Positions 17,133 to 29,451 of a DNA stretch of 33,326 nucleotides are shown here, piece by piece. Each line of letters opens with the position of its first letter. Within the stretch, counting starts at the first letter, position 1. The notes beneath the pieces were generated by a model, which had not been told where the DNA came from, searched no databases, and was given only the letters and a program-made list of their open reading frames with translations. Source of the stretch: JAVVFH01 sp032250585 (lineage in GTDB: Bacteria; Pseudomonadota; Gammaproteobacteria; Xanthomonadales; SZUA-36); assembly GCA_032250585.1 (NCBI GenBank), contig JAVVFH010000008.1, forward strand, positions 1-33,326. The letters run 5' to 3'. Position numbers and translations under genes: made by a program.

Positions 17133-18151
17133 CCGCCTTGTCGGCAAGGTCGGAACCCCGGCAGGGCAGAATCTACGTCGCAGGACACCGGGGCATGGTC
17201 GGCTCGGCGCTGCTGAGAAGACTGCACGCTCTGGGTGAACGCGATCTATTGGTGCGCGAACGCAGCGCGCTCGACCTCCGGCGTCAAGCCGATGTGGAGG
17301 CGTTTTTTGACGCCGAAGCCATCGCTACCGTTTACCTCGCGGCAGCGCGAGTGGGCGGCATCAAGGTCAATCGCGACCGGCCCGCCGATTTTATCCGGGA
17401 CAACCTGCAGATTCAGACGAACGTGATCGATGCGGCCTTTCGCAGCGGCGTGCGGCGCCTGTTGTTTCTTGGCAGTTCCTGCATCTATCCACAGCTGGCA
17501 CCGCAACCCATGCCTGAGGAAGCGCTGATGTCCGGTCCGCTGGAGTCGAGCAACGAAGCGTATGCGGTGGCGAAGATCGCCGGCATCAAGATGTGTGAGT
17601 CCTATCGTCGCCAGCACGGCTGTGATTTCCGCAGCGTGATGCCGACCAACCTGTACGGGCCTGGGGATAATTTCGATCTGCAGAGTTCCCATGTCCTGCC
17701 GGCGCTGCTGCGCAAATGCCATGAAGCGAAAATCTCCGGCGCAAAGTGCCTTTCGGTCTGGGGAAGCGGCACTCCGCGTCGCGAGTTCCTGCATGTCGAC
17801 GACATGGCCGCGGCCTGCTGTCACCTGGCGGGGCTCGAGCCCGACGCGTACTGGTCGGCGGTCAGCGAACGCTGCTCGCATGTAAACGTCGGCACGGGCA
17901 CGGATCTGCGGATCTCGGAACTGGTCGAATTGGTCGCCGGCGTCAGCGGCTTCCGGGGTGCCATCGAGTACGACTCGGACATGCCGGACGGCACACCCCG
18001 CAAGTTGCTGGACGTCAGCCGCCTCGAGGCACTCGGTTGGAAAGCCTCAATCGGGCTGGAAGCCGGCGTGCGTCAAACTTACGCCTGGCTGCTCGAGCAC
18101 TGGGAGCAGGTCACTTCCAGCCGAGGCCCGGGGCCACATCACGATGGGTAA
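17129..18151 (+). CDS. fcl: GDP-L-fucose synthase (GDP-4-keto-6-deoxymannose epimerase/reductase)
   Basis: This bifunctional NADPH-dependent enzyme epimerises and reduces the Gmd product to GDP-L-fucose. The product is 340 residues, with a short N-terminal extension of about 10 residues relative to E. coli Fcl (321). The nucleotide motif is GHRGMVGSALLRRL at 19-32. The catalytic triad is S116 in FLGSSCIYP plus Y145 and K149 in NEAYAVAKIAGIKMCESY. VMPTNLYGPGDNFD and WGSGTPRREFLHVDD are family hallmarks. The start is the GTG at 17129 overlapping the gmd stop; the frame stays open further upstream inside gmd without homology. The last 8 bp overlap the yaiL-like start. Confidence 0.95.
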   Translation: MTALSARSEPRQGRIYVAGHRGMVGSALLRRLHALGERDLLVRERSALDLRRQADVEAFFDAEAIATVYLAAARVGGIKVNRDRPADFIRDNLQIQTNVIDAAFRSGVRRLLFLGSSCIYPQLAPQPMPEEALMSGPLESSNEAYAVAKIAGIKMCESYRRQHGCDFRSVMPTNLYGPGDNFDLQSSHVLPALLRKCHEAKISGAKCLSVWGSGTPRREFLHVDDMAAACCHLAGLEPDAYWSAVSERCSHVNVGTGTDLRISELVELVAGVSGFRGAIEYDSDMPDGTPRKLLDVSRLEALGWKASIGLEAGVRQTYAWLLEHWEQVTSSRGPGPHHDG

Positions 18152-18681
18152 ATCGCTGCAGGATCAATTGCTGGACCTCGGCGTCGCCGCGAAAAAACCG
18201 GCGCGCAAGGCTGAGCCGTCAAAGCGCCGTGCCAAAAAAGGTGCGAAGCCCCCAAAGTCCCCAAAGTCCCCAAAGCCCGCGGCCAATGCGCGTGAAGAAG
18301 AACTTGCCCTGGCTCGGGCTTACGCACTGCGTGAGCGCGCCGAGCGTCAGGAAGCCGAACAGGCGCGTGCCCGTAAGCAGCAGGAAGAGNNNNNNNNNNC
18401 GCAAGATCGTTCACGAGCACCGGCTCAACTGCGACGACGCAGAGGTCGCCCGTAACTTCCTTTTTCGCGGGCGTATCCGCAAAGTCAACGTGACGCGGGA
18501 ACAGCTGGTGGCGCTTAATGCGGGCGAACTCGGTGTCGTTTACCTGGCCGGCCGTTATCACCTGCTGCCGGAGGCGGCGCTCAACGAGGTACGGGCCCTG
18601 TCAGCCGAGCATGTTCCCGACCTGAGCGGCTCCGAACCGGACGACGACGAGTTTCCGGTGCCGGATGACCTGATCTGGTGA
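18144..18681 (+). CDS. yaiL: YaiL/DUF2058 family protein, interrupted by an assembly gap
   Basis: This is a small cytoplasmic protein of the DUF2058 (YaiL) family, of uncertain role. The N-terminus MGKSLQDQLLDLGVAAKK matches YaiL, and the C-terminus ends in FPVPDDLIW, the family's terminal hallmark (VPDDLMW in E. coli). Between them lie a Lys/Pro/Ser-rich linker, a charged helix (EEELALARAYALRERAERQEAEQ) and the domain NFLFRGRIRKVNVTREQLVALNAGELGVVYLAGRYHLLP. The ten-N gap at 18390-18399 separates two parts in different frames. The reading resumes on a codon boundary after the gap, so the true gap must be a multiple of three and the gene is probably intact. About 82 plus 93 residues are visible. 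It is the last gene of the ugd-gmd-fcl operon. Confidence 0.85.
18250..18275 (+). repeat. Short tandem repeat in the yaiL-like gene
   Basis: The 9-bp unit CCCCAAAGT occurs about 2.9 times in tandem. It encodes a Ser-Pro-Lys repeat in the basic linker. Being a multiple of three, copy-number change would not shift the frame. Confidence 0.85.
18390..18399. other. Assembly gap (10 Ns)
   Basis: Ten consecutive undetermined bases lie inside the yaiL-like gene. Ten is incompatible with the reading frames on either side, so the run is a placeholder and not a measured length. Confidence 0.98.
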
Positions 18682-18776
18682 GTCTTTGACCGCAAAGCGT
18701 GCGCGCCTCATGCCCCGGCTGCTGGAACTACCGCGATTGTTACGAACAGCAGGAGGCAGTTCATGATCAACCCGGG

Positions 18777-22481
<3,705 letters not shown>

Positions 22482-22515
22482 GCAAGTGTGTTCCGGGCCC
22501 GGTGCCTGGGGCCGT

Positions 22516-23445
22516 TCAGGGTTTTAGCGCTGAAAGCGATAAAACGGCAAAATTGGGGGAACGCTTTTCGACGGTTGAAACCGCGCAGGTTTTCACTTTC
22601 AACCGGGCTTCGGCACACAACTTGCGGAGGCGCGCAGTGGTGAACCCGAGGTTCACATGGTTGTAAGGTTCGACTGCACCGGCGTGTCGGTGCTCACGCA
22701 AGGTGACCGCGAGCAATTTGCCGCCCGGCCGGAGCACGCGCGCGATCTCCGCGAAGACTCGGGCGGGCTCTTCGGTATAGCTCAGGGCATGCATTAACAG
22801 GACGGTGTCGTAACAGCTGTCTTGCATGGGCAGCGCATGCATGTCACCGATTTCGAAACGGGCGTTGTCGAAGGCCTCGAGCCGCCGTTTGCCGGCTGCA
22901 ACCACGCGCTCGCTGATGTCGACGCAGGTCACGCTGGCCGCTTGCGGTGCCAGCAGTTCGGCGAGTACGCCGTCGCCCGAAGCGACGTCGAGCACGTCGC
23001 CGGGCTCCAGCAGATGCACGAGACCCCGGGCGGTGGCTTCCCAGGTACGCCCCGGAGAGTAGTGCCGCTCCATGTCCCCGGCGACCGTCTCCGCCCAGCT
23101 TTTGTTGCCCGTGCGTTCGGCGAGCACCCGGGGGATGCGCTGCAGATCCTGCTGAAGCAGCGGATCGTCCGTGTTCGCCTCCAGCAGGCGCCACATCCGA
23201 TCCAGCCCGGGATCGGCGACGACTGAGGCGTTGCGGTAGTAAACGAAAACGCCCTCGCGCCGGCCAATCACCAGGCCGGCCTCCTTGAGCTTGGCGAGGT
23301 GCGTCGACACGCGTGGTTGCGCCAGTTGCGTGACCGCCGACAGTTCCGCCACGCTGAGTTCCTCGTGATCCAGTATCAGCAGCAGGCGCAGGCGTGTCGG
23401 GTCTGCCAACAGTCTGCAGTGATGCGATGCGAGGTTCAAATCCAT
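22516..23445 (-). CDS. ArsR-family regulator fused to a class I SAM-dependent methyltransferase
   Basis: This is a 309-residue two-domain protein. Residues about 1-95 are an ArsR winged helix: ADPTRLRLLLILDHEELSVAELSAVTQLAQPRVSTHLAKLKEAGLV, then a wing ending VFVYYR. The metal-binding ELCVCDL box of ArsR/SmtB sensors is replaced by ELSVAEL without cysteine, so it is not a classical metal sensor. Residues about 135-309 are a Rossmann methyltransferase: VLDVASGDGVLAELLA (SAM motif I), CVDISERVV, MHALPMQDSCYDTVLLMHAL and LRPGGKLLAVTL. The start ATG is at 23445; the longer open frame upstream lacks homology. It precedes metH in one operon. ArsR-type SahR proteins regulate methyl-cycle genes by sensing S-adenosylhomocysteine, so a SAM/SAH-responsive regulator of metH is the likely role. 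Confidence 0.88.
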   Translation of the reverse strand: MDLNLASHHCRLLADPTRLRLLLILDHEELSVAELSAVTQLAQPRVSTHLAKLKEAGLVIGRREGVFVYYRNASVVADPGLDRMWRLLEANTDDPLLQQDLQRIPRVLAERTGNKSWAETVAGDMERHYSPGRTWEATARGLVHLLEPGDVLDVASGDGVLAELLAPQAASVTCVDISERVVAAGKRRLEAFDNARFEIGDMHALPMQDSCYDTVLLMHALSYTEEPARVFAEIARVLRPGGKLLAVTLREHRHAGAVEPYNHVNLGFTTARLRKLCAEARLKVKTCAVSTVEKRSPNFAVLSLSALKP

Positions 23446-23475
23446 GGCGGATACTGTCTCTGATTCATATTTTTC

Positions 23476-23503
23476 AGTATATATCTCGGTATCGAGATTG
23501 AAA
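23476..23503 (-). promoter_or_regulatory. Promoter and palindromic operator of the ArsR-methyltransferase/metH operon
   Basis: On the minus strand a TATACT -10 box (23476-23481) lies 16 bp after a weak TTTCAA -35 box (23498-23503). The spacer is filled by the dyad ATCTCGGTATCGAGAT (23483-23498), symmetric at 7 of 8 pairs. A wider TATATCT/AGATATA pair (23480-23486 and 23503-23509) flanks it. The position suits autoregulation by the ArsR domain. Confidence 0.55.
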
Positions 23504-23624
23504 GATATAAAGAGGTTAACGCTTGCCACCGGGCAGGTCAACAGCAAGGCGGGTTCCGCCATGGCCGGACCCATATCGATTTTTTGCCGCTCCGGCCAGT
23601 GCAGTAATCTGTCTCCATGGCGGC

Positions 23625-23630
23625 TATAAT
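23625..23630 (+). promoter_or_regulatory. -10 element of the probable gdh promoter
   Basis: A perfect TATAAT preceded by GGC lies 48 bp before the glutamate dehydrogenase start. No good -35 hexamer is present at 16-18 bp upstream, so an activator may be needed. Confidence 0.4.
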
Positions 23631-23677
23631 TCCCGGCTAAGGCGGACACAAACACAACAGCCACGGACGAGCCAGTC

Positions 23678-26600
23678 ATGACACCCCGACACGAGAAAGA
23701 CAAAGCGGCGCTGATCGAAAATGTCATAGCGATTCTTGCTGAGCGGATGACGAAGTCGAACGCGACACTCGCCGTACGTTTCGTTGAACAAAGCCTGCCC
23801 CGCATTCCTCTCGAAGAGTTGCAGCAGGAGTCGCCGGAGACACTGGCGACGATTGTGGGCCGACAACTCCGGTTCATGGACAAAAAGTCCGCTGGCCAGA
23901 TGCTGATCCGGATTTTCAATCCCTCGCCAGACACAGAGGGCTGGGATTCTGATCACACCGTCATCGAAATCGTCAATGATGACCAGCCTTTTCTCGTCGA
24001 CAGTTCGACGCTCGCTCTTTCCGAACTGGGACTGGGCATTCACCTGATCGTTCATCCGGTCATTCGCGTCAGCAGGGACGCGAAAGGCCGGTTGAAAAAC
24101 ATCTACCCCAAGCAATCCACCGAGGGTCACGCTGAGTCGTTCATGCATTTCCAGGTCGACCGCAGTACCGATCCGGAACAGCACGAGGAAATTCGCCTGA
24201 GGCTGGAGCGCTGCCTCGAGGATGCCCGCCTGGCGTTCCAGGATTGGCGGGACATGGAAGGGCGGGCTTTGGACGCCGAACAGAAATTGGCTATCTGGTC
24301 GCCGCAGGCCGATGATCTTTGGCTGAAGGAATGCCGGCAGTTCATTCGTTGGCTGCTGGACGATCACTTCATATTCCTGGGCACGCGGGATTACGAGGTG
24401 ATCGAAACCGGGGATGGCCTTGAATTGCGCGTGATCGCCGACAGCGGACTCGGCATTCTGCGGGAAAGCCGGAGAACCGTCACCTCGCGACCGCTCACCA
24501 GTCTTGCGACCGCGGCCTGGCAGCAGGCACAGAAATTCCCGATGATCATCACCAAGACCAACGCGCGCTCCACCGTGCACCGCAGCGGCTACATGGATTA
24601 CATCGGCGTGCTGCGCTTCGACGATCAGGGAAGAACGATCGGGGAGCGTCGGTTCCTGGGGCTGTTTACCTCCATGGCCTATAACCTGCGGGCGATGGAT
24701 ACTCCGGTCATTCGCGTACGCGCCAAAAAGGTACTCGATGCGGCGAACCTGCGCGAGGGCAGTCACGCCTGGAAGTCGATGATGCACATCCTTGAAACGC
24801 TGCCCCGGGACGAACTTTTCCAGGCCAGTTCCCGGGAGTTGCTGGAGATCGCGACCGGTGTGCTGAACCTGCACGAACGTCAGCGCGTTCGCTTGCTGAT
24901 ACGGCGGGAGCGCTACGGTCGATTCTATTCGTGCCTGGTGTATCTCCCTCGAGAGCACTTCAATACAGAAAATCGCGAGAAAATCCAGAAGATCCTGAAG
25001 CGCGGACTGAAGGGTGGGCGGCTGGACTATTCGGTGCACGTCGCCGAGTCACGCCTGGCCCGGTTGCGGGTGATCGTTCGCCCCAAGCCGGGCGCGAAGG
25101 TCAGTTACGACGCGAAGGTGCTTGAGCAGAAAATCATCGAGGCGGTTCGATCCTGGTCCGACGAACTGCGCGAGGCGCTGGTTCAGCGTTTCGGGGAGGA
25201 GCAGGGGTTGGCGCATGCAGCGCGCCTGGGCCGGGTGTTCCCGGAGGCTTACAAGGAAGACGTCTCGCCCAGGGTGGCGGCATTCGACGTTGAAAATGTG
25301 GCGGCGGTTGACCAGGGTGCAGACCTGCGCATGAGCCTTTACCGCCCGCGCAAACAGCGCCGCGGCATTCTGCGCTTCAAGGTTTTCCGTCAGAACGCAC
25401 CCATTCCTCTGTCCGATGTGCTGCCCATGCTGGAGGATCTGGGTCTGCGCATCGTCAATGAGCGTCCCTATGAATTGCGGCTGCCGGATGAAAGGCGGGT
25501 CTGGATACAGGACTTCGACATGATTCCCGCAGTCAAGCGCGAACTCGACCTGGACATCATCCGCGAGCATTTCCAGGAAGCCTTCGAAAAAACGCTGCGC
25601 GGGGAGACCGACAGTGATGCGTTGAACCGCCTGGTCATCGCGGCCCAGATGCATTGGCGACAGGTCAAGATGCTGCGCGCCTATTGCAAGTACCTGCTGC
25701 AGACCGGCATCCCGTTTTCGCTGCAGTACATGGCCGAGACACTCGGCCGCTACCCGGCCCAGACGCGCCTGCTGGTCGAATTGTTCGAGGCCGCTTTCGA
25801 TCCGGACCGGGATGGGGAGTCGGACTTTCGCAGGGAGCGCGGACGCAAAAACTTCGAGCGGCGCTTCGGACGCCTGCTCGGCGATGAAGACGGCAAGGAC
25901 AACGTATTCCGGGAATACGTCATGGAAGTTGCCAAGGCGCGCGAAAACGGCCGAGCCGCCCAGATCGAGACGACCCGGAAGGCCTTCAGGCGAGGGCTGC
26001 AGTCGGTCACCAGCCTGGACGAAGATCGCATTCTTTTCGCATTCTACGAGGTGATCAACGCGACCTTGCGGACGAATTTTTTCCAAGCCGAAGCGAACGA
26101 AGGGTTCAAGAATTACCTCAGCTTCAAACTCGATTCACAGGCTTTACCGGACTTACCCCGGCCGCGGCCGTTTCGCGAAATCTGGGTGTTTTCGCCGCGC
26201 TTCGAAGGCATTCACCTGCGCGCCGGCAAAATCGCCCGCGGCGGTTTGCGCTGGTCGGACCGGCGCGAAGACTTCCGAACCGAAGTGCTGGGCTTGATGA
26301 AAGCGCAGAACGTCAAGAATACGATGATCGTCCCGGTCGGCGCCAAGGGCGGTTTCGTGGTGAAAAAACTGCCGGAAGACGCTCCGCGCGAAGAAGTGAT
26401 GGCAGAGGTGGTCAGCTGCTACTCGGACTTTATCCATGGTTTGCTCGACATCACCGACAACCTCGACCTGGACAAGGTCATTCCGCCGGCCGCGGTCGTG
26501 CGGCGCGACGAGGACGACCCCTACCTGGTAGTGGCCGCCGACAAGGGCACCGCGACGTTTTCCGACACCGCCAATGGTATCGCCGAACAACAGGGCTTCT

Positions 26601-28633
26601 GGCTGGGTGATGCTTTCGCGTCCGGCGGTTCACTGGGCTACGACCACAAGGCGATGGGCATCACCGCGCGCGGTACATGGGAAGGCGTCATGCGTCACTT
26701 CCGGGAACTCGGCAAGAACATCCAGCGCGAACCGTTCACGGTGGTCGGGATCGGCGACATGAGCGGCGACGTATTCGGCAACGGTATGCTGCTCTCCCGT
26801 CACATCCGCCTGCAAGCCGCCTTTAACCATCTGCATATCTTCCTCGATCCCGTGCCGGACGAGAAAGCGGCTTACCGTGAACGCCGGCGCCTGTTTCGCA
26901 AGCTGCGTTCCAGTTGGAAGGACTACAAGCCGGAAATCATTTCCAGGGGTGGCGGGGTTTTTTCGCGGCAGGATAAAACGATACCGATCAGCCCCGAAGT
27001 TCGCGAGTGGCTGGGAATCGAAGCTGAAGCGCTGACGCCGAACGCGCTGATCCGGGAACTTTTGAAGGCACCTGTCGACTTGCTCTGGAACGGTGGTATC
27101 GGCACTTACGTCAAGGCCGCCTCGGAAGCGCACGCGGACGTGGGCGACCTGGCGAACAACGCGGTTCGAGTCGACGGCCAGGAACTGCGCTGCAAAGTCG
27201 TCGCTGAGGGCGGCAACCTCGGCCTGACGCAACTGGGCCGTATCGAGTTTGCGCTGGCAGGCGGACGTGTGAACACGGATTTCATCGACAACTCAGCCGG
27301 CGTCGACACGTCGGACCACGAAGTCAACATCAAAATTCTGCTGAACCAGGCGATGCGTGCCGGCCTGCTCGATTTCGATGCGCGCAACAGTTTGCTGGCC
27401 AGCATGACCGACGAGGTGGCGGCCCTGGTGTTGCGCAGCAATTACCTGCAGACCCAGGCGCTTTCGATCATGGAGCGGCTGTCAGTGCCCCGGCTTGGTT
27501 CCAAGCAGCATTTCATCAATGTGCTCGAGCACGAAGGCAAGCTCGACCGGAACCTGGAATATCTGCCCGACGAGGAAGAGCTTACCGCGCGGCGCAAACG
27601 CGGGGAGGGCATGTGCCGGCCTGAACTCGCGGTCTTGCTGTCTTACAGCAAAATCGCTCTGTATCAGCAGCTGCTCGCATCGGATGTGCCCGAAGACGAC
27701 TACCTGTCACGCGAACTGGCCGGCTACTTTCCGACCCCGCTGCGCGAGCGCTTCTCGGCGCTGATGCAGGAACACCGATTGAAACGCGAAATAATCGCGA
27801 CCCAGGTGACCAACAGCGTCGTCAACCGCATGGGGGCCTCTTTTGCGCTGCGCATGCACGAGGACACCGGTGCGACGCCGGACCAGGTGGCACGTGCCTA
27901 CACCATCGCCCGCGAGGTGTTCGACGCCCGCAGCTTCTGGGTCCGGATCGACGCGCTCGACAACAGGGTCGACAGCGACTTTCAGATCAAAGCCATGCTC
28001 AGCATGTGGAACCTGTTGCGCCAGGCCACGCGCTGGCTGCTGAATCTGCCGGGCCGCAGGCTGGACATCCAACAGATGGTGAAACGCCTGGCTCCGGGCC
28101 TGTCTGCGCTGGAAAAGTCGATTCGGCATTCCATGTCGGCCGACGAAGTCGACAGTATGTCCCAGCAGATGCAGCCTTACCTGGATGGTGGTTTTTCCAA
28201 AACACTGGCCGAACGCACGGTCATGCTCGAGCGGTTGTTTCCCGCGCTGGACGTCGTGGAAACGGCGGCGCGGCGTCGCACCGACGCCAACCGGGTCGCC
28301 GAGGTGTTTTTCGGGCTGGGCAACGAACTGGAACTGAAATGGCTGCGCCGCCAGGTCGAGTCGCTGGTGGTGCACGGCCAGTGGCACGCACTGTCACGAG
28401 CGAATCTTCGCGATGAACTGTTTACCCAGCACAATATGCTGGTCGAGCGGGTTTTGGAGGAGTGCGGCCGGAAAAAAAATCCGGTGGCGAGTTGGACCGA
28501 GGTCCACCAGGAGGCAGTCGATACCGTCAGGCAAATGCTCAATGACATGAAAGGTGGCGCGGAAATGGATTATGCGACGGTCTCCGTGGCGGTCCGGGCC
28601 CTGTCTCAACTGGTAAATGACGCCGCCGCATGA
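23678..28633 (+). CDS. gdhB: Large NAD-dependent glutamate dehydrogenase
   Basis: This catabolic enzyme deaminates glutamate to 2-oxoglutarate and ammonia with NAD. It belongs to the about 1600-residue (180-kDa class) family known from Pseudomonas, Caulobacter and Streptomyces. The product has 1651 residues. A long regulatory N-terminal half with ACT-like segments precedes the catalytic core. The core includes GGLRWSDRREDFRTEVLGLM (about 854-873), the catalytic lysine K890 in VPVGAKGGFVVKK, and VGIGDMSGDVFGNGMLLS in the NAD-binding domain. A further match is VVAEGGNLGLTQLGR. The C-terminal helical domain completes the family length. The start ATG is at 23678. Its last 4 bases overlap nadK (ATGA). 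The product 2-oxoglutarate feeds SucA, encoded at the window's left edge. Confidence 0.96.
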   Translation: MTPRHEKDKAALIENVIAILAERMTKSNATLAVRFVEQSLPRIPLEELQQESPETLATIVGRQLRFMDKKSAGQMLIRIFNPSPDTEGWDSDHTVIEIVNDDQPFLVDSSTLALSELGLGIHLIVHPVIRVSRDAKGRLKNIYPKQSTEGHAESFMHFQVDRSTDPEQHEEIRLRLERCLEDARLAFQDWRDMEGRALDAEQKLAIWSPQADDLWLKECRQFIRWLLDDHFIFLGTRDYEVIETGDGLELRVIADSGLGILRESRRTVTSRPLTSLATAAWQQAQKFPMIITKTNARSTVHRSGYMDYIGVLRFDDQGRTIGERRFLGLFTSMAYNLRAMDTPVIRVRAKKVLDAANLREGSHAWKSMMHILETLPRDELFQASSRELLEIATGVLNLHERQRVRLLIRRERYGRFYSCLVYLPREHFNTENREKIQKILKRGLKGGRLDYSVHVAESRLARLRVIVRPKPGAKVSYDAKVLEQKIIEAVRSWSDELREALVQRFGEEQGLAHAARLGRVFPEAYKEDVSPRVAAFDVENVAAVDQGADLRMSLYRPRKQRRGILRFKVFRQNAPIPLSDVLPMLEDLGLRIVNERPYELRLPDERRVWIQDFDMIPAVKRELDLDIIREHFQEAFEKTLRGETDSDALNRLVIAAQMHWRQVKMLRAYCKYLLQTGIPFSLQYMAETLGRYPAQTRLLVELFEAAFDPDRDGESDFRRERGRKNFERRFGRLLGDEDGKDNVFREYVMEVAKARENGRAAQIETTRKAFRRGLQSVTSLDEDRILFAFYEVINATLRTNFFQAEANEGFKNYLSFKLDSQALPDLPRPRPFREIWVFSPRFEGIHLRAGKIARGGLRWSDRREDFRTEVLGLMKAQNVKNTMIVPVGAKGGFVVKKLPEDAPREEVMAEVVSCYSDFIHGLLDITDNLDLDKVIPPAAVVRRDEDDPYLVVAADKGTATFSDTANGIAEQQGFWLGDAFASGGSLGYDHKAMGITARGTWEGVMRHFRELGKNIQREPFTVVGIGDMSGDVFGNGMLLSRHIRLQAAFNHLHIFLDPVPDEKAAYRERRRLFRKLRSSWKDYKPEIISRGGGVFSRQDKTIPISPEVREWLGIEAEALTPNALIRELLKAPVDLLWNGGIGTYVKAASEAHADVGDLANNAVRVDGQELRCKVVAEGGNLGLTQLGRIEFALAGGRVNTDFIDNSAGVDTSDHEVNIKILLNQAMRAGLLDFDARNSLLASMTDEVAALVLRSNYLQTQALSIMERLSVPRLGSKQHFINVLEHEGKLDRNLEYLPDEEELTARRKRGEGMCRPELAVLLSYSKIALYQQLLASDVPEDDYLSRELAGYFPTPLRERFSALMQEHRLKREIIATQVTNSVVNRMGASFALRMHEDTGATPDQVARAYTIAREVFDARSFWVRIDALDNRVDSDFQIKAMLSMWNLLRQATRWLLNLPGRRLDIQQMVKRLAPGLSALEKSIRHSMSADEVDSMSQQMQPYLDGGFSKTLAERTVMLERLFPALDVVETAARRRTDANRVAEVFFGLGNELELKWLRRQVESLVVHGQWHALSRANLRDELFTQHNMLVERVLEECGRKKNPVASWTEVHQEAVDTVRQMLNDMKGGAEMDYATVSVAVRALSQLVNDAAA

Positions 28634-29397
28634 ACAGAGAGCGAAAAATTCACTTCGTGGCCGGTCCCTCCGACGCGGCTCAAAAAGCGATGACCGCGCT
28701 GGTCGAGCGTTACGGGCAGGCCCCGCTGGCTGCTGCGGAAACCGTCGTCGCGCTGGGCGGCGACGGTTTCATGCTGCGCACCCTGCACCGGTTGCTGCCC
28801 GCCGACCTGCCGGTCTACGGCATGAAACTGGGTGAAGTCGGATTTTTGATGAACCGCTACCACGACGACGAACTGCAGGAGCGGCTGGAGGAAGCGAACC
28901 TCGTGGAACTCAAGCCGCTGAGCATGATCGCGCTGACCGAGGCCGGGCACGAGTCGCGCGCGCTGGCGATCAACGAAGTGGCGCTTCTGCGGCAGATGAA
29001 CCAGGCAGCGCACATCCGGATTTGCATCAACGACGCGGTCAAGGTGGACTGCCTGGTCTGTGACGGCGTGTTGGTTTCCACCGCCGCGGGCAGCACCGCC
29101 TATAACCTGTCCGCTCACGGGCCCATCCTGCCGCTGGGTACTGGTGCGCTGGCGTTGACACCGATTTCACCGTTCCGGCCGCGCCGCTGGAAAGGCGCGG
29201 TGCTGCCGTCCAGCGTCCATATCCGCTTCGACATCCTCGATCACTACAAGCGCCCGGTCAGTGCCACGGCCGACGCGCAGGAGATACGCAACGTCGTCAG
29301 CGTGGAGGTCTTCGAGGAGCCGGACATCAAGCTGAAACTCCTGTTCGACCCGGATCACTCGCTGGAGCAGCGGATTCTGGACGAGCAGTTTCTTTGA
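28630..29397 (+). CDS. nadK: NAD kinase, short form
   Basis: This enzyme phosphorylates NAD to NADP. The product has 255 residues, shorter than the 292 of E. coli NadK. The GGDG catalytic motif is at 43-46 (VVALGGDGFMLRTLHR), followed by VYGMKLGEVGFLMN, INEVALLRQMNQAAH and DGVLVSTAAGSTAYNLSAHGPILP. The end (RPVSATADAQEIRNVVSVEV, then LLFDPDHSLEQRILDEQF) resembles the NAD kinases I associate with Alphaproteobacteria and Xanthomonadales rather than the enteric type. It overlaps the glutamate dehydrogenase stop by 4 bp, so translation is coupled. The pairing puts an NAD-consuming dehydrogenase and the enzyme that sets the NAD/NADP balance in one operon. Confidence 0.93.
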   Translation: MNRERKIHFVAGPSDAAQKAMTALVERYGQAPLAAAETVVALGGDGFMLRTLHRLLPADLPVYGMKLGEVGFLMNRYHDDELQERLEEANLVELKPLSMIALTEAGHESRALAINEVALLRQMNQAAHIRICINDAVKVDCLVCDGVLVSTAAGSTAYNLSAHGPILPLGTGALALTPISPFRPRRWKGAVLPSSVHIRFDILDHYKRPVSATADAQEIRNVVSVEVFEEPDIKLKLLFDPDHSLEQRILDEQFL

Positions 29398-29451
29398 GCC
29401 AGGCTGTTTCGACAACCACTCAGTAGTACAATGCAAGCCAGGAGCAATGCC

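Noticed and set aside
22482..22515. Possible cobalamin riboswitch before metH.
   Set aside because: The spacer is only 34 bp and shows no B12-box-like sequence; the gene is read through from the ArsR-methyltransferase gene.
23624..25039. A 471-codon open frame antisense to the glutamate dehydrogenase gene.
   Set aside because: The opposite strand is an unmistakable 1651-residue enzyme; this frame has no recognisable motif.
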